Source of the DNA: Rhineura floridana
Lineage: Eukaryota > Chordata > Lepidosauria > Squamata > Rhineuridae
DNA: 64,000 nucleotides
Direction of reading: 5' to 3'
Assembly (NCBI RefSeq): GCF_030035675.1
Contig: NC_084482.1
Location: 178,836,373-178,900,372 of the forward strand
Shown here: positions 37,701 through 51,000 of the stretch, piece by piece
Layout: each line of letters opens with the position of its first letter
Numbering within the stretch: the stretch's first letter is position 1
Translations under genes and position numbers: made by a program
The notes under the pieces: generated by a model
The model's database searches: none
Told to the model about the DNA's origin: nothing
The model's input: only the letters and a program-made list of their open reading frames with translations

Positions 37701-40700
37701 GAAAAGAAACAATTCGGCTTGCAGAATTTGTAGCCACAAGATGTGTTTGCTAGTCACTCTCTTAGATGGCTTAAAGGGAAATTAGACAAATTCATGAAGG
37801 ATAAATCCCATCAGTGGCTGTTAAGTCATGAAGGCTGTATGGTATTCAGTGGTATACTGCCTCTAGATCTGGAAGCACCAATGTCTGGGAAGCAACAACA
37901 GGAAAAGTCTACTTGGTGGCAACCATAGCATTTGTATTGCCTTAGATTAGTTTGGGATCAGTGTATATAATGTGTGAATAGGCCCTATCAGCAGCCATTA
38001 TTAGACAGCCATGAGAGTGGCTATATGCTATAGCCAGGGTGGATTTTTCGCATTCCACAATGTTTAATTGAAAATTCCTGCCATGCCATTCTGCTGCTTC
38101 CCATAAGCTCATTTCAAAACAACACCTTACAAAACTTACAGTCCTGAACTCAGAAACGCTTGCTTAACAACCCTCTAAGTTTTCATGGTGATACACAAAA
38201 CAGGGAGAATCAAGACTTCAAAGTGTAAAAAGAGAGAGAAAAATCCAGACCCCGTTGGACTTATTTCTGTCAGTGGTCTCATAATTTGTTGAAATTAATT
38301 AAAAATCAGCCATGTTCACAGAGTGCCTGTAATCGTATTAACCTTGCCCAATCCTCTGACCTTCATCTTCATCTTCTGCAGTTTAAAAGTTTAAAAAATG
38401 CCTGGCCGATATTTAATTAATTTAAGAAATTTAGCATTGAAGTCTATCATAACATCAGGCATGCTCAGTAAGAACCAACTGTCAATGTTCTAAAAGCCAG
38501 ACTCACAGCTGTTTGGCTTGGATAATCAGGTGGCCACACCTACGCCAGACCTTTATTTCACTTTAGACAGTCATGGCTTCCCCCAAAGAATCCTGGGAAG
38601 TGTAGTTTGTGAAGAGTGCTGAGAGTTATTTGGAGACTCCTATTCCCCTGAGAGAGATCCAATGGCCAGAGTGGTTTAACAGTCGGGCCCTCTTCTGGGG
38701 ATTGTAGCTCTGTGAGGGAAAAAGGGTGTCTCCTAGCAACTCACAACAACCTTTCACAAACTACACTTCCCAGGATTCTTTGGGGGAAGTCAGGATTGTT
38801 TAAAGTGAAATAAAAGTCTGATGTGAATGTAGCCAGGGACAGCTTTGTTTAAAATTTGTATGGGAGACTATATGTGCCTGCTGTAGAACAAAAAGTTGAG
38901 GGAAAGCCTGAAAAACAATGATACTGCTCCCAATGTTTTCCTTTTGTAAAGGAAAAGGGCTTTCCGTCTGCCCAGTGCCCACTCACCCAATCTCTTCCCC
39001 TCCCCCTCCCTCCCTGCCTCCCTCCCCTTCTTCCTTCTTCCTCCTCCCTCTCCCTCCCTCCCCTTCTTCCTTCTTCCTCCTCCCCCTTCCGTGCCCCTGC
39101 CCCAGGTCAGTTTCACCTATCCTAAGCATGATTATACAGGAATAAATCCCATTGAACTCAAAAAGCATGCAAATGATCAAACCTGCCCTCCCCTGTCCCT
39201 CTGGCCTGTCCCCTCCCCCTCCCCTTACAATCCCCTCCTCCCTTACAATCCCCTCCTCCCTTACAATCCCTTTCTCCCTCTCCCCTTCCTTCTTACCTCT
39301 ACTCTCTCCTCCCCCCTTCTCCTCCTCCCCCATGGTCAGTTTTACTTATCCTAAGCATGACTGCATGACAGTAAATCCCATTGCACTTATAAGCATGCAA
39401 ATGATCAGACCTGCCTTTTCCCTCCCCCTCTCTCCTCTCCTTTCCCTCTCCTCTCACCTCTTCTTCCCTTTTCCTTTTTCCTCCTCCCCTGCCCACTCCA
39501 GCCCTCCCTCCTCCTCCTCCCCCCCATGGTCAGTTTCACCTTTCCTAAGCGTGATTGCACGGGAGTAAATCCCACTGAACTCAATAAGTATGCCAACAAT
39601 CAAATCTGCCCTCCTCCCATCCCCCTCCTATCTTTACCCATCCCCCTCATACCCTCTGCCCTTCCTTCTCCCCTCCCTATCCCCTGTGGTCAGTTTCACT
39701 TATCCTAAGCATGATTGCATGGAAATAAATCCCATCGAACTCAATAAGCATGCAAATGATCAATCCATTCTCAGCAAATTTGCACAGGATCCCATTTCTT
39801 ACCTCCCAGATTAAAAAGCAGAGTAATTCACAAATAGGCAAAAAAACCTTGGGGTTTAAGAATGTAATTATAGCCCACGATATTTCTATCAAACTTTAAA
39901 AAACAGGGAAACTCGGCAGCTATAGTGAATGCACCAAGAGAGCAGGAGACCTGAACTCCTCTCTGAGATATTGATTGCCCTACAAACTTGTCAAAATATA
40001 AACACAATTTGGGTTGGTCTTTCACAGTCCAATTCACTTGCTGTGTAGCTTGGAAGGATTTGGTAACATGTGCCTCTGAGCATATGGAGTTGTGGCAACA
40101 CCTACAATCAGTGCAAATTACAGAAACAAGACATGTGCTGTGCTAATCTTGTTTTAGCAAGGAGAAAGGAACAATATTAAGGCAGTTGATATAGTTCAGG
40201 TAGTCACTTTCAATATATTTTATTTGATTTGCAATTTTAGTGAAGTTTCCTATAGTAAATCATTTTCTTTTGCTTCTGTTTCTGTGAATATGTGAAGTAT
40301 GGCAATACTTTGCATAATTTAAGCTAAACAAACTTCAAAAACAATTCTGTAATAATGGCACCGCATATTCTGCAGAATAGTCTCCAGTGGACATGAGGAA
40401 TGTCTCAGTTTGCACAAGATAAAACAATGGGAGGTGAAATATATTCTAGGAAATTTCTAGGTGTGCCCTTTGTTTTTAATTGACCATGTCCACCCTTCCT
40501 TAAGGGGGGTAGTTTAAGCATAGCGGACTGAACACATGCATCTTGGGCAGACCAAGTTTGTTTTTTCATTGCTTAAGTAGCAACATAATGTAATCAGTCT
40601 GATGTTACATCAAACTGCAGTTTCAGATTCAACTGTTAATGCACCCAAACTAGAAATAGAACATAACCTCCAGTTTGTACACAAAAGGCTGTCTTCACCA

Positions 40701-43700
40701 TAGGACACTGACCAATTAAAAAGCTTTGAAATTAATAAAAATAAATTTGACACAGATTTCTAGGATGCATAATGAGAAAAATATAATTTTCTGGGTTAGA
40801 TTCTCTGTAACAACAGTAGTAACACATGAAAGAAGCAAAGCAAACCTACAAACAAATTAATACTCTATCTTTGGAGATGCAGTCCTTACTGCAGGTGTTG
40901 CCACCACTCACCTCAGAGGCACATTACCAAATTCTTCCAACAGAGGAAGGGGATTGGACTGTTAAAGACCAACCCGAATTGTGTTTGCAATTTCGCAGAT
41001 TTGTAGGGCAGTGCAATATCTCAAGAGAGGAGTTCAGGTCTCTTGTTCCCCTGGTGCATTCACTGTAGCTGCCCAATTTTCCTGCTTTTTAAAGTTCGAT
41101 AGAAATATCTGTGGGCTGTAGATATGTTCTTAAACTGCAACGGCTTTTTTTGCCTACTAGTAAATTATTTCTTTTGTCAGTATTTGGATTGCTGTTTGTA
41201 TTAAAAATTTGTTGCAAGTTCCACAGTAAACTTCCCTTTTTAAAATTTTGTTTGCTTCCCTCTAGCCGCATAAACAGTGAGAGCTTTCTGTGTGATTGTC
41301 AGCTCAAATGGTTGCCGCAATGGTTAACCAAGAAGGAACTGCAGCCGTTTGTGGAAGCTACCTGTGCCCACCCAGAGTCATTAAAGGGCAAAAGCATTTT
41401 CGATGTGGTGGCAGAAAGTTTTGTGTGTGGTAAGTCTTGGCTGCAGCCTGGTAATTTTGAGGTTGCTTTGGAGAGCAGCCCTAACCCAGGAATGTGTATA
41501 TACTTTCCAGCCAGCTCATTTTTTTGAATGCAGTGGAGTGGAGCATCCCTTTTCATATGACTTAAGTTCTTCACTGGGCTGGGTTGGTTTTCTGTCGAAA
41601 CGGTACATATATTGACAGTGTGTGGCAGCACATATCTGGAACAGAGATTCCCAAATGGGGGCATCAGTAAGTCATGGAAACCCTTTTGGTAACAGTGAGA
41701 GAAATTGTGGTGACAGAGTAACTTCAGGCATCCCTGATTGATGCATCCTACCTTGACCTGTTTCAATCTGGTTTTCAGCCCGTTTCTTGGGGTAGAGATT
41801 GACATGCCATATGATGTTTTGTCTTTTCTTTTCAGTTTGGCCTTTGGTTCACCTCACTAGTTTTGTGTGCTTTTTTTGATGTTGTGTTTTTTTTCCTTCT
41901 GTTTTTGTTGGTGATGGAATTTTATTTGTTACTTTGTGCTGCTTGAGCCCTGGAAAGTTGACAAATAAATAAAGGTAGTCAGATCAGTATGAGATGGGAG
42001 TTGCCTTTATAATTGTACTTCGGAACCCATAATGAACACTCTGAAAGTTACTGCTTAAAATGTAAAACCCTTATAGTCCTTGACCTACTTTCAAAAGCCC
42101 TTGTGCAAGTGATCGTTTCAGACCTCTGGCAAGAGTGATTTGTCTCTCCCTTGGCAGCCCACTAGGCAGGAGGAAAAGTGAGAGAAGGGAAGACCAGAAA
42201 AAGAGAGGGGATAGGAAAAGGGGTGGCAGAAAGAGCCAAAAGCGGGTGGTAGAAAGTGCAAGGGGAAATCATGTGGTCCTGCCCACTTTTGGCTCTGACT
42301 GCACCCACCACTGGCACGTACAATGAGACAGATTATCCCGAAGGGAATCTGACCCTCAACAGAAAGTTTTCTTATGCCTGCATACAGTATGAGCAAATAA
42401 TTTGTGAGCTTCCTGCAACTACAATTTGCACATCTTCTATTCACCTTATTTAGTTTAACTGCAGCTTGTGGAGGCTGCCAACTCTACAGTTGCTATAAGG
42501 CCAACAAAGCCCACTGAGCAGTGGCAGCTGGTGGCTCCATGTCAGTGGGGCAGTGGAATCCTCTCCAGGTTCAACTTCAGCACCTTGGACAGCTTGAATG
42601 TTCAGACTGAAACATAGAGTGGATTCCACTGCCCCACTGACATGGAGCCACCACCGCCATTGAGTATTTTCCTGTGCATCATTATGACATGGCAACTTGG
42701 CACAACATTTATCACTTGAGTGACATGTCTGATGGGGACTGTGGAGCTTCTTGTCTAAATCAGACAGGATTCCTCAATATATTGGGCCATATTGCTTGGT
42801 TGTAGGCTGTGTGAATGATAATAGAAACACCACTCTCCTTTTAGAACAAGTTCCCCATCATTGTCTAAAGCAGGGGTTCTCAAACTTTTTAACCCCCTCT
42901 GCCCATTTGAGAGGTCTGAAAATTGTTGAGGCCACCAGTCACATAATAACTGGCTCTGCCTCTGCACTGTCAGTGTAATCAAAGTAATTGTTTTAAAAGT
43001 ATACAATACATAAATTATATCATTACAGATCCAGAAAAAATTAATATCAGTTTATTTAATAGAGTGTGGGAAATTGTCAAGTCAGGAAGTAAACTGGACA
43101 ACTGGCATTAGTCAATTTTTATAAGGATTTTAAGGGCAACTGGAGGAAATTTGTTACTTAGGAATTATTATCCCAGAGAATATAAAATGCTAGACAGTTT
43201 AATACTTAAACCACCCCTGAAATGATGGCTTTCAACTAGCTTAATCCCCCCCTTTGAGCACTACTAATAGACCTTCAGTCTATCTATAGGAGGGGGTGTT
43301 CAACGTTTAGGGCGAGTTGGTAAAGTTGCCATAGCTTAACATTTCCCTTCTGAATAGTCCTTTTCTGAACTTTTTCTATGCTGCTGGTTCAGGGAGAGGT
43401 TATGAACCAGCATAGCAAATACTGAACAGCTGAACACGCACGTGCTTTACTTTTGTCTTTTAAAATGGAATCGTTTAAAAGTTTAGAGCCACAGCCAAAG
43501 TCACAGTTGTTCATATTTTCCTCCTCTTCAACTAAACAGGTCATGGTGTTCTAGAAACTTGTCTCTTTGTATTGTTTGTTTATTGATAAAGATTTGAAGC
43601 TGTCGTAATCGGCATTGCTAGCTTTGCATGGAGAGTAATAGCTTCAGTTCCTACTCTGTTGAAAGCATAATTTATCATTCTCATTGGAGTATCTCCACAT

Positions 43701-44969
43701 CACACTCTGCAATCAGATAGGCACAAATATGCAGACACCTGCTCATCTCATCTGCTTGGATGATCTCATTCTCCAGCTGTATGTGTGTGTTAAAGATAAT
43801 TAGGGAATCCATAGGCAACATCTCAGATAATGCTACAGTTCTACCCACTGTAGCAATCAGCGGTTGCGGCCGCACCTTCTTTACTGTGTGAAGTTAAGGC
43901 CACTCTCTCTTGAGGAAAACAACACCATTTGGGTTGGGAAACCAAGCCCTGAATAAAAACATAAAGAGGTTGTGGTTCTGCATCCCAAATGCAAGAGCAA
44001 AGGGCTACAACAGTGCAGTTGTGCTGGGTGGGACCGATGGGAGTTGTTGTGCAAAACAACTGGAGAAGACTGGCTTGATATATCACTCTTCTCAGCAATG
44101 CAGATGCTGCACTGACATCCCTTATGCTCTTAGCCCTGGCAAACCAAGACCTACTGAGGTTTGCCATAGTGCCTGGCTCAGCAACAACTGATGGAGAGGG
44201 AGAAAGGAGAATGGAGAGGGTAAATTGGGAAGGTCTGTTTAGAGTACAGTCTCTTTTAGCGCTCTTAGAACGTAGCTGTCAGAATCTGGGACTGCATGCC
44301 AGAGGACAAATGGGTGGACAGGCATTTTCTCCACTCCACTGGAAGCTTCTCTTCCAGTCGCTGTTGCTATATTGAACTGTGGTGATCATTTGCCTGTCTC
44401 TGTGTGGCATTTACTACATTTCATAGCTGATTGGCCCCTGACTCACCAAATTAATGTCCTTCAATTGTAAAGGAGAGAGGGATTTGGGGAGTAATCTAAC
44501 CCACTCCCTCTTGAGTGACAGGCTTCTCTCCCACCCCAACCCCCAGTTCAAACCATTTCAGTGGGTTCTCATCCAACCACATCTTTTTAAAACGTCCAGG
44601 GATGGAGATTTCTCAGGGTTTTCTTTAAAGCAGCCCCTTCCATTGCTCAGCTGTTCTTAACAGCTAGGGGTGAAGAGAGAGATAACAACACATCCTATGT
44701 CAGTTGTCAACATCCTTTTCAGTCTTCCTTTAGTGGTGTTGGTGAAGTTTTTAAAATCATTTTCTTTATCGCACCTACTCGGGTATTTGGAAACTGTCAT
44801 CACTGTGTTCCCTCCAATCTTATTTTCTTTGATACGCAGTTATTGTTCAGTTGGGGCCAACTCAAAGGTGCAGAAATACCATGTGATCAAGGCCTCTTTG
44901 GACTGTATCGTATTACACTTAAGGTGCTGGGTTTCCTATTTGAATGCTGTCTTACCACTATATATACTG

Positions 44970-45016
<47 letters not shown>

Positions 45017-48000
45017 AAAGCTAGTATGTTGTGGAAAGGGCTGGATAAAAACCTTTCCCTCTGAGGTGGGTTTTGTGTTTCCCCCCCGTATGCGACAGAG
45101 CCATCTGCATTTGGAAGATATGCAGCAGGGGTGATGCTGGACTGTAACTCCCATCATCCCTGAGTTGAGGGCTAAGCTGGCTGGGGTTGATGGGAGCTGA
45201 AGTCCAACAGCATCTTGAGGGCCACAGGGTCCCCATTCCTGGTCCTTCCCTTTGGGGAGGGGGGAACTCTGCCATCTGCTTTCTCCATGTTTTGGAATTG
45301 CTGTGACTCCCTTTAATGTGTTGGCATTCCAAACTCTCTGCCACTGAATCCCATTCAAATTTAATCTGCTCATTTGAGTTTCTCCATTCCATTGGCATGG
45401 CTGTTTTTTGGGGGGAAATGCTTAACACTGAAATCAGAGATGCTTTTTGTATGACGAATAGATTAAGCCTCCTGGAACTCAGCTAAACCAAATAGCCTTC
45501 CATGTCTGGCTCCAAGAGTGCAAGCCTTTGCTTTGGAAGGGTGACAACCAGATACATCTGCCGTTCCTTCAACTCTTTGCGCCAGGATGCTATCCTGCCT
45601 GTCAGCACTTGTCACTGGTGATGTTAATTGCACAGTTGCTGTAACTCTTAACAAATTAACAATGTCAGTGTATAGTAGCAACACTTGGAGAGCATCTCTC
45701 AATGACCAGCTAACAGAAGATGGAAATAAGATAGCATATATATGTCATATTTTTCTGCATACCTTTGAATTTTTTCTCCTTTTTAAAATAAATTGGCCAG
45801 ATAGTTCAGTTGCAAGTCACTAGAAAACATTGGTTTCTTTTTTCACCCAAAGGATTTATGGCAAACCTTTTTGATATATGTCTCCTATTTGGTATTATAT
45901 CTAGTTCATACCAGGTTATCCCATGGTGGACATCTTAAGCCTTGCACCCAGAAAATAAGTTTTGGACTCCTGGTATTTTGCAAGCTGCCTAATGTTTCAT
46001 TTATGCAAATAATTTGGACGGTGGAAACAGGTAATTGCACATCTGCATAAACCCAAGGTTTATTCAGTTTACAGTTACAGTAAAGTGAGATAACTTGGGG
46101 GGAAACACTAAAGACAGGACCGTCAAGGCTCACATTATTTGTAGAGGTAAAGTATTTTACTGCATTTGAATTGCAAGGTCAAGAACAAGGTAAAGGACAG
46201 CTTTTCTTAGCATTGATCCACATAAGAGAACTGACTCTTGAAGGTGTCGATATTTGAATATCCATGGCCATTGCATCTTTTAGAATTGAAAATATGTTGG
46301 TGTGTTGTTTTCCAGAGGATTTCCCCAAGCCCAAAATTATTGTTGAGCCAGAAACTACAATGGCTGTTCTCGGTAAGAACATCCGCTTCACCTGCTCAGC
46401 GGTCAGCAGCAGCAGCTCTCCTATGACTTTTGCCTGGAAGAAAGACAATGAAATTCTGCACCATGCTGAGATGGAGAACTTTGCCCATGTTAGGACCAGA
46501 GATGGTGTGGTGTGGTTCACTACCATCCTGCATCTGCACCATGTCACTTTCACCCATGAGGGATGCTACCAGTGCATCATCACCAATCATTTTGGTTCTA
46601 CCTACTCTCATAAAGCTCAGCTTACGGTGAATGGTGAGTGAGAAGTAGAGAATATACATGCCCAAAGAGCAGGTCTGCCTGTGTTTAAAAACTATTATCC
46701 TGAAGATACCTCAGGGTGCCTCTATTAGTAGTAGTTTGCAACATTTTGGATTGCTCTCTTCCATATCTCATTGTTCATTTAATAGTGGCATCCTCCTATT
46801 TTGTTAATTTTATAACATTACCTTTGGAGGTTCTGCATTTTAATTTTAACTTAAATTTCACAGGGATGTAAAATGTGAAGCCTCAAAGTCCTGAGGTGGT
46901 AGAATTTACTGTACCGCATCAGATTGCAGGGGGTAGGATATCATCCTTAAACACTTCCTAACATTAAAAAAAACCCTCCCAGAAGAAATCTATCATAGCA
47001 GGAAGAAAGGTAGTTTAGCTGTCTCCCTTACCTGGTAGCTTTCTACTTGCAGGGAGGTTTTTATGTAGGGAAGCATTCAAAACTGTTCATTCATGTGACA
47101 TTCTATTATGTCAGGATTCTGCCACCTCTTTCTAATACAGGTGTAGACCAAGCCTGAATCACTGTGCCTAGATGATAAACTGATGTGAGATGCAGCACAA
47201 ATTTTGGCACCCAAATCTGGAAACTTGACACACAGTTGCAAGTTGGAATTGGCACTGACAAATTTAAAAACAAAGAATTTATAATTTGCAGAATTAAAAG
47301 TAAACTGTAGCAAAGAATGGGATTAGATTATTTTTGGCTCTTGGAAGCATGGCTAATGTTCTTTGAGACTCTGTTATTCTCGTTCTTGTCCCTCAGTGTT
47401 GCCATCGTTCATCAAAACTCCCCATGACATTGCAGCCCGGACAGGGACAACAGCCCGGCTGGAGTGTGCTGCTGATGGTCACCCCACCCCACAAATTGCT
47501 TGGCAGAAAGACGGAGGCACTGACTTCCCTGCAGCTCGTGAGCGCCGGATGCACGTGATGCCGGATGATGATGTCTTCTTCATCACGGATGTGAAAATAG
47601 AGGACATGGGCATTTACAGTTGCACTGCTCAGAATTCTGCTGGTTCTGTGTCAGCAAATGCTTCACTTACTGTGCTAGGTAAGGAAATATGCTTCCTTTG
47701 GAAGGTGCAAGGTGAGCAACGTGCTGCAAAGCTATTAATTTTATACAGCTGCTCATTTGGGAAGCTAGAAAACATGATCTTTTAACATGCCATTGTCAAG
47801 AATAAACATGGGTTAGACACGTAAGTTATAAAACTTCACAGCTACTGAAACCTTTTTCAGCCCCTTCACTCTGTTTGAATGTACATGGATGGCGGTAGAC
47901 AGTAACAATGGAGAGGATCCAATTTACCTCTGTTTGAGTGGGCAGAAGATAATAAGAATGGACTTATAAGAGTTGGTGGGTTGGGGTCTGGAAGGTTTGG

Positions 48001-51000
48001 ATAGCATTTAGCAAAAAATAAGCTGGGTTTCCTTAGAACATAGGATCTTGAAATCATGTATCAACATACCAGAAGTCTAGATACAATGAATGCGTCTCCT
48101 CTGTCTCTCAGGATCAGAGAAATAATACATTTTCCTACTGCTGTATATGGGGATATGATTTTCGCCAGTTTCCTCTTGTTAAGCTTGTAACCTGGCTGAT
48201 TTAAAGCAGCCTGCCTAATTTTTGTTGCTGTTGTTGGGGTTGTAGCAATATTATTGCAGCCTTTCTGAATCAGAGGTAGTCACTGATTTGACATTTGCAC
48301 ATATTTAAATGCACACACTGAACTGAACCTTTATTAGAGAGGTGGAAACCCTATTTCTTTGTAATGAAGAAATACTTGGCAGGTATTCCTTCATGACAAA
48401 AATACATGGCAAGTCTCAGCTGTGAATGTTTGGTGCTAGGAAATGCAATCTAGAACTGAGGAGTTCAGGTGTCATGAAGAACTCTGTGTTATCCAAAGCC
48501 AGAATTTCAGAATCCTACTGGGTCTGACATCAAGACGTCAAGAGCCTTAGTGGCAGCATAAGTCTTCTATAAGCTAACATCTCTATATGGATCCTTGCAG
48601 AGACTCCGAGCTTGGTTCACCCACTGGAAGATCGTGTTGTATCTGTTGGTGAAACTGTAGTTCTACAATGCAAAGCAACGGGAAGTCCACCTCCACGCAT
48701 TACATGGCTGAAGGGTGACCAGTCTCTGTTAGTCACTGAAAGGCATCACTTTACTCCAGGCAAACAGCTGCTTATTGTCCGGAATGTTGTGATGGAAGAT
48801 GCTGGGAAATACACATGTGAAATATCCAACACTGTTGGAACTGAACGGGCACACAGCCAAGTGAGCGTGTTGCCCTCACTTGGCTGCCGGAAAGATGGAA
48901 CCACTGTTGGGATCATCACTATTGCTGTAGTGTGCAGCATTGTGTTGACATCTTTGGTTTGGGTGTGCATAATCTATCAAACCAGAAAGAAGAGTGAAGA
49001 ATACAGCGTCACAAACACAGGTAGGCCCTGGGTCTTTTTTCGTAAATGGAAACATTAAAAAAAAAATGAAGCCCCACTGTGTGGAGATACGCGACACTCC
49101 TAGCTGGCTTATTTTTCTGCAAATGTGGTGAGTGGCAGCCAGTGCTCCCAAATATTGTAAGTGGAGTTAACTGTTCTTATGGTTTTATAGGCAGATTCTG
49201 TTTCCCACCACATCTTGTGCTCCTGGGGAATTTTGCACATCCTGATCATAGTCCCTTTTATACGGCTAGCATTTTGCCTATCGTTTAGCTGTATGTCCTG
49301 TAGTTCCCTAAGAACTCTTGGGGCCCGAACATCTGTCTGAGGCCATCCCTCCTCCTCCTTTTTATTTATTAAAACATTCATAGTTTGAATTTGATTTCAG
49401 ATTTACGACAAAACTTAATATACTAAGAAAACAAAACCCAATAAAACAAAGACATAAATAATAAAGCATAAATCTCTCATCAGGCTTTGGGATGCATGGC
49501 ACAACCAAAGCCTGGCTCAAGATCCTGCCTGAAATAGTGACTCCTCCCCCAAAGAAATAAGCTGTTGAAGGAAAGCTCATGCAGTGTTGCAACAGCTCAG
49601 ATTCAGAAACTTGCTGCCAGCTAACCAGGCAAGGCTGCTCTGGGAGCTGTGGAGGGGCTCCTCTCCTGGGTGCCCCTCTTCCTAGAGACCCTGCCTGTTG
49701 GCCAGAAGGATATACTTCTCAGAAGCAAAGACTGATATGTCCCGGGACCATTGGAGAAACAGAATTACACATGATGCATATGATGTTGCTTCACTGTAGA
49801 ATGATTTCAGTAAAATCAGTTGCTGACTGCATGATCCATAATAAAACTTTGGTTTGGTGTATAGTCCTAGCTCTTCAAATGTGAACTCCTTATAAGAAGG
49901 TATACTAGGTTGTTAGGTCTCTGACGTATCTGCTGTGTACAGTGAGCTGTTTCTGTGGGCCATGATTTGGACCAACAAGTAAAGACCAAACCACCTGTAT
50001 GCCCTCTTTTGAATGAATGTAGTGGGAATATCTTGGTGACTTAAGGACATAAGACCTTTGCCGAATCAGATCAAAGGCTTATTTAGACCAGCATCCTTTT
50101 CCCACAGTGGCTAGTCAGATGCCTGTGGGAACCTGCAAGCAGGACAAGTTTTATATATTTATCTTATTTGTGTTGACATGGCTGAGTGTTCAGGGCAGCA
50201 CCACCACTTCTTCCCTTGAATCTCTGTTTGTAAGACTCCAAGGGCCTCTGCTGGTTAACCCAACCTCCAGATGTAACCACCTTTGATGTACTGTTTTATT
50301 AAAACTGGGGTTGGGTGTTCAGAGCTTGGGGATATTCTCTGTGATGAAAAGTTAGAATCTGTTTCGTTAGAGAATGACAACTGGAATGTTTGACAGGAGC
50401 AAAACATGATTTGAGGAGCACCAGAATACCAGACATATTGTTAATGCGACAGGACTTGCACCAGAATACTGTTCTACATACAGAGAGGATATTCCCTGCA
50501 GAAAGTGAGGTTCTAAAGAGAGCCATGGGCAAACTTTCATTCAAACTTCAAAGAGAAAAATAACTACTTATTTTCTGTAGTCCCCCCTGCTTGATTAGAT
50601 AACCTGAAAATCCTGATCGAGCTGGTTCTAGCTTGGACTATGGGAATTGCACAAGCTGTGCCATGGTCTGTCATCTTCTATGGCTTTAGCACCAATTTTG
50701 TGCTGTAGTGGTTGGCCCTTCACCTTTGTCTCCTTCCCAGATGAAACCATTGTACCGCCGGATGTGCCAAGCTATCTCTCCTCCCAAGGGACACTTTCAG
50801 AATGACAAGAAGCAGTGGCCAGAGTAGAGAATGGCCAACAGCCCAACGGGCACATACAGAGCAATGGTATGGCTTGGGAAAACTCTGCTGTCTGACAATG
50901 CTACATTCATTTTGCTTCTTTTACTGCACAATCCTATACATCAGGGGTGGAGAACCTTTGGCTCTCCTTGTGTTGCCGGACCACAATTGCCATTATCCAT

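Larger units (their letters stand above)
36869..41265 (+). other. LRIG1 intron rich in unusual repeats
   Basis: Holds a CR1 3' fragment (37765-37925), a long-arm MITE (38530-38837), a pyrimidine-rich tandem array (38990-39765) and an inverted repeat pair (39780-40125 and 40880-41160). 36880-37760 and 37930-38520 show nothing recognised. Confidence 0.65.
41430..46315 (+). other. LRIG1 intron between LRR cap and Ig1
   Basis: Holds a possible LINE tail (41840-41980), a MITE (42519-42662), a hAT end (42871-42965), a TA microsatellite (44965-45015) and a MITE (45126-45242). 43000-44950 and 45250-46315 show no clear element. Confidence 0.6.

Noticed and set aside
38983-39599. Gly/Arg/Glu-rich and Pro/Ser-rich open frames on both strands
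   Set aside because: Product of the pyrimidine-rich tandem array; low complexity only.
44670-45134. 154-codon open frame
   Set aside because: Contains the TA microsatellite (YIYIYI) and no domain; chance.
50803-50805. Selenocysteine recoding of the TGA
   Set aside because: No family member uses Sec here and the human residue is Arg. Read-through is also weakly supported, since the following bases CAAG are not the strong CTAG context.
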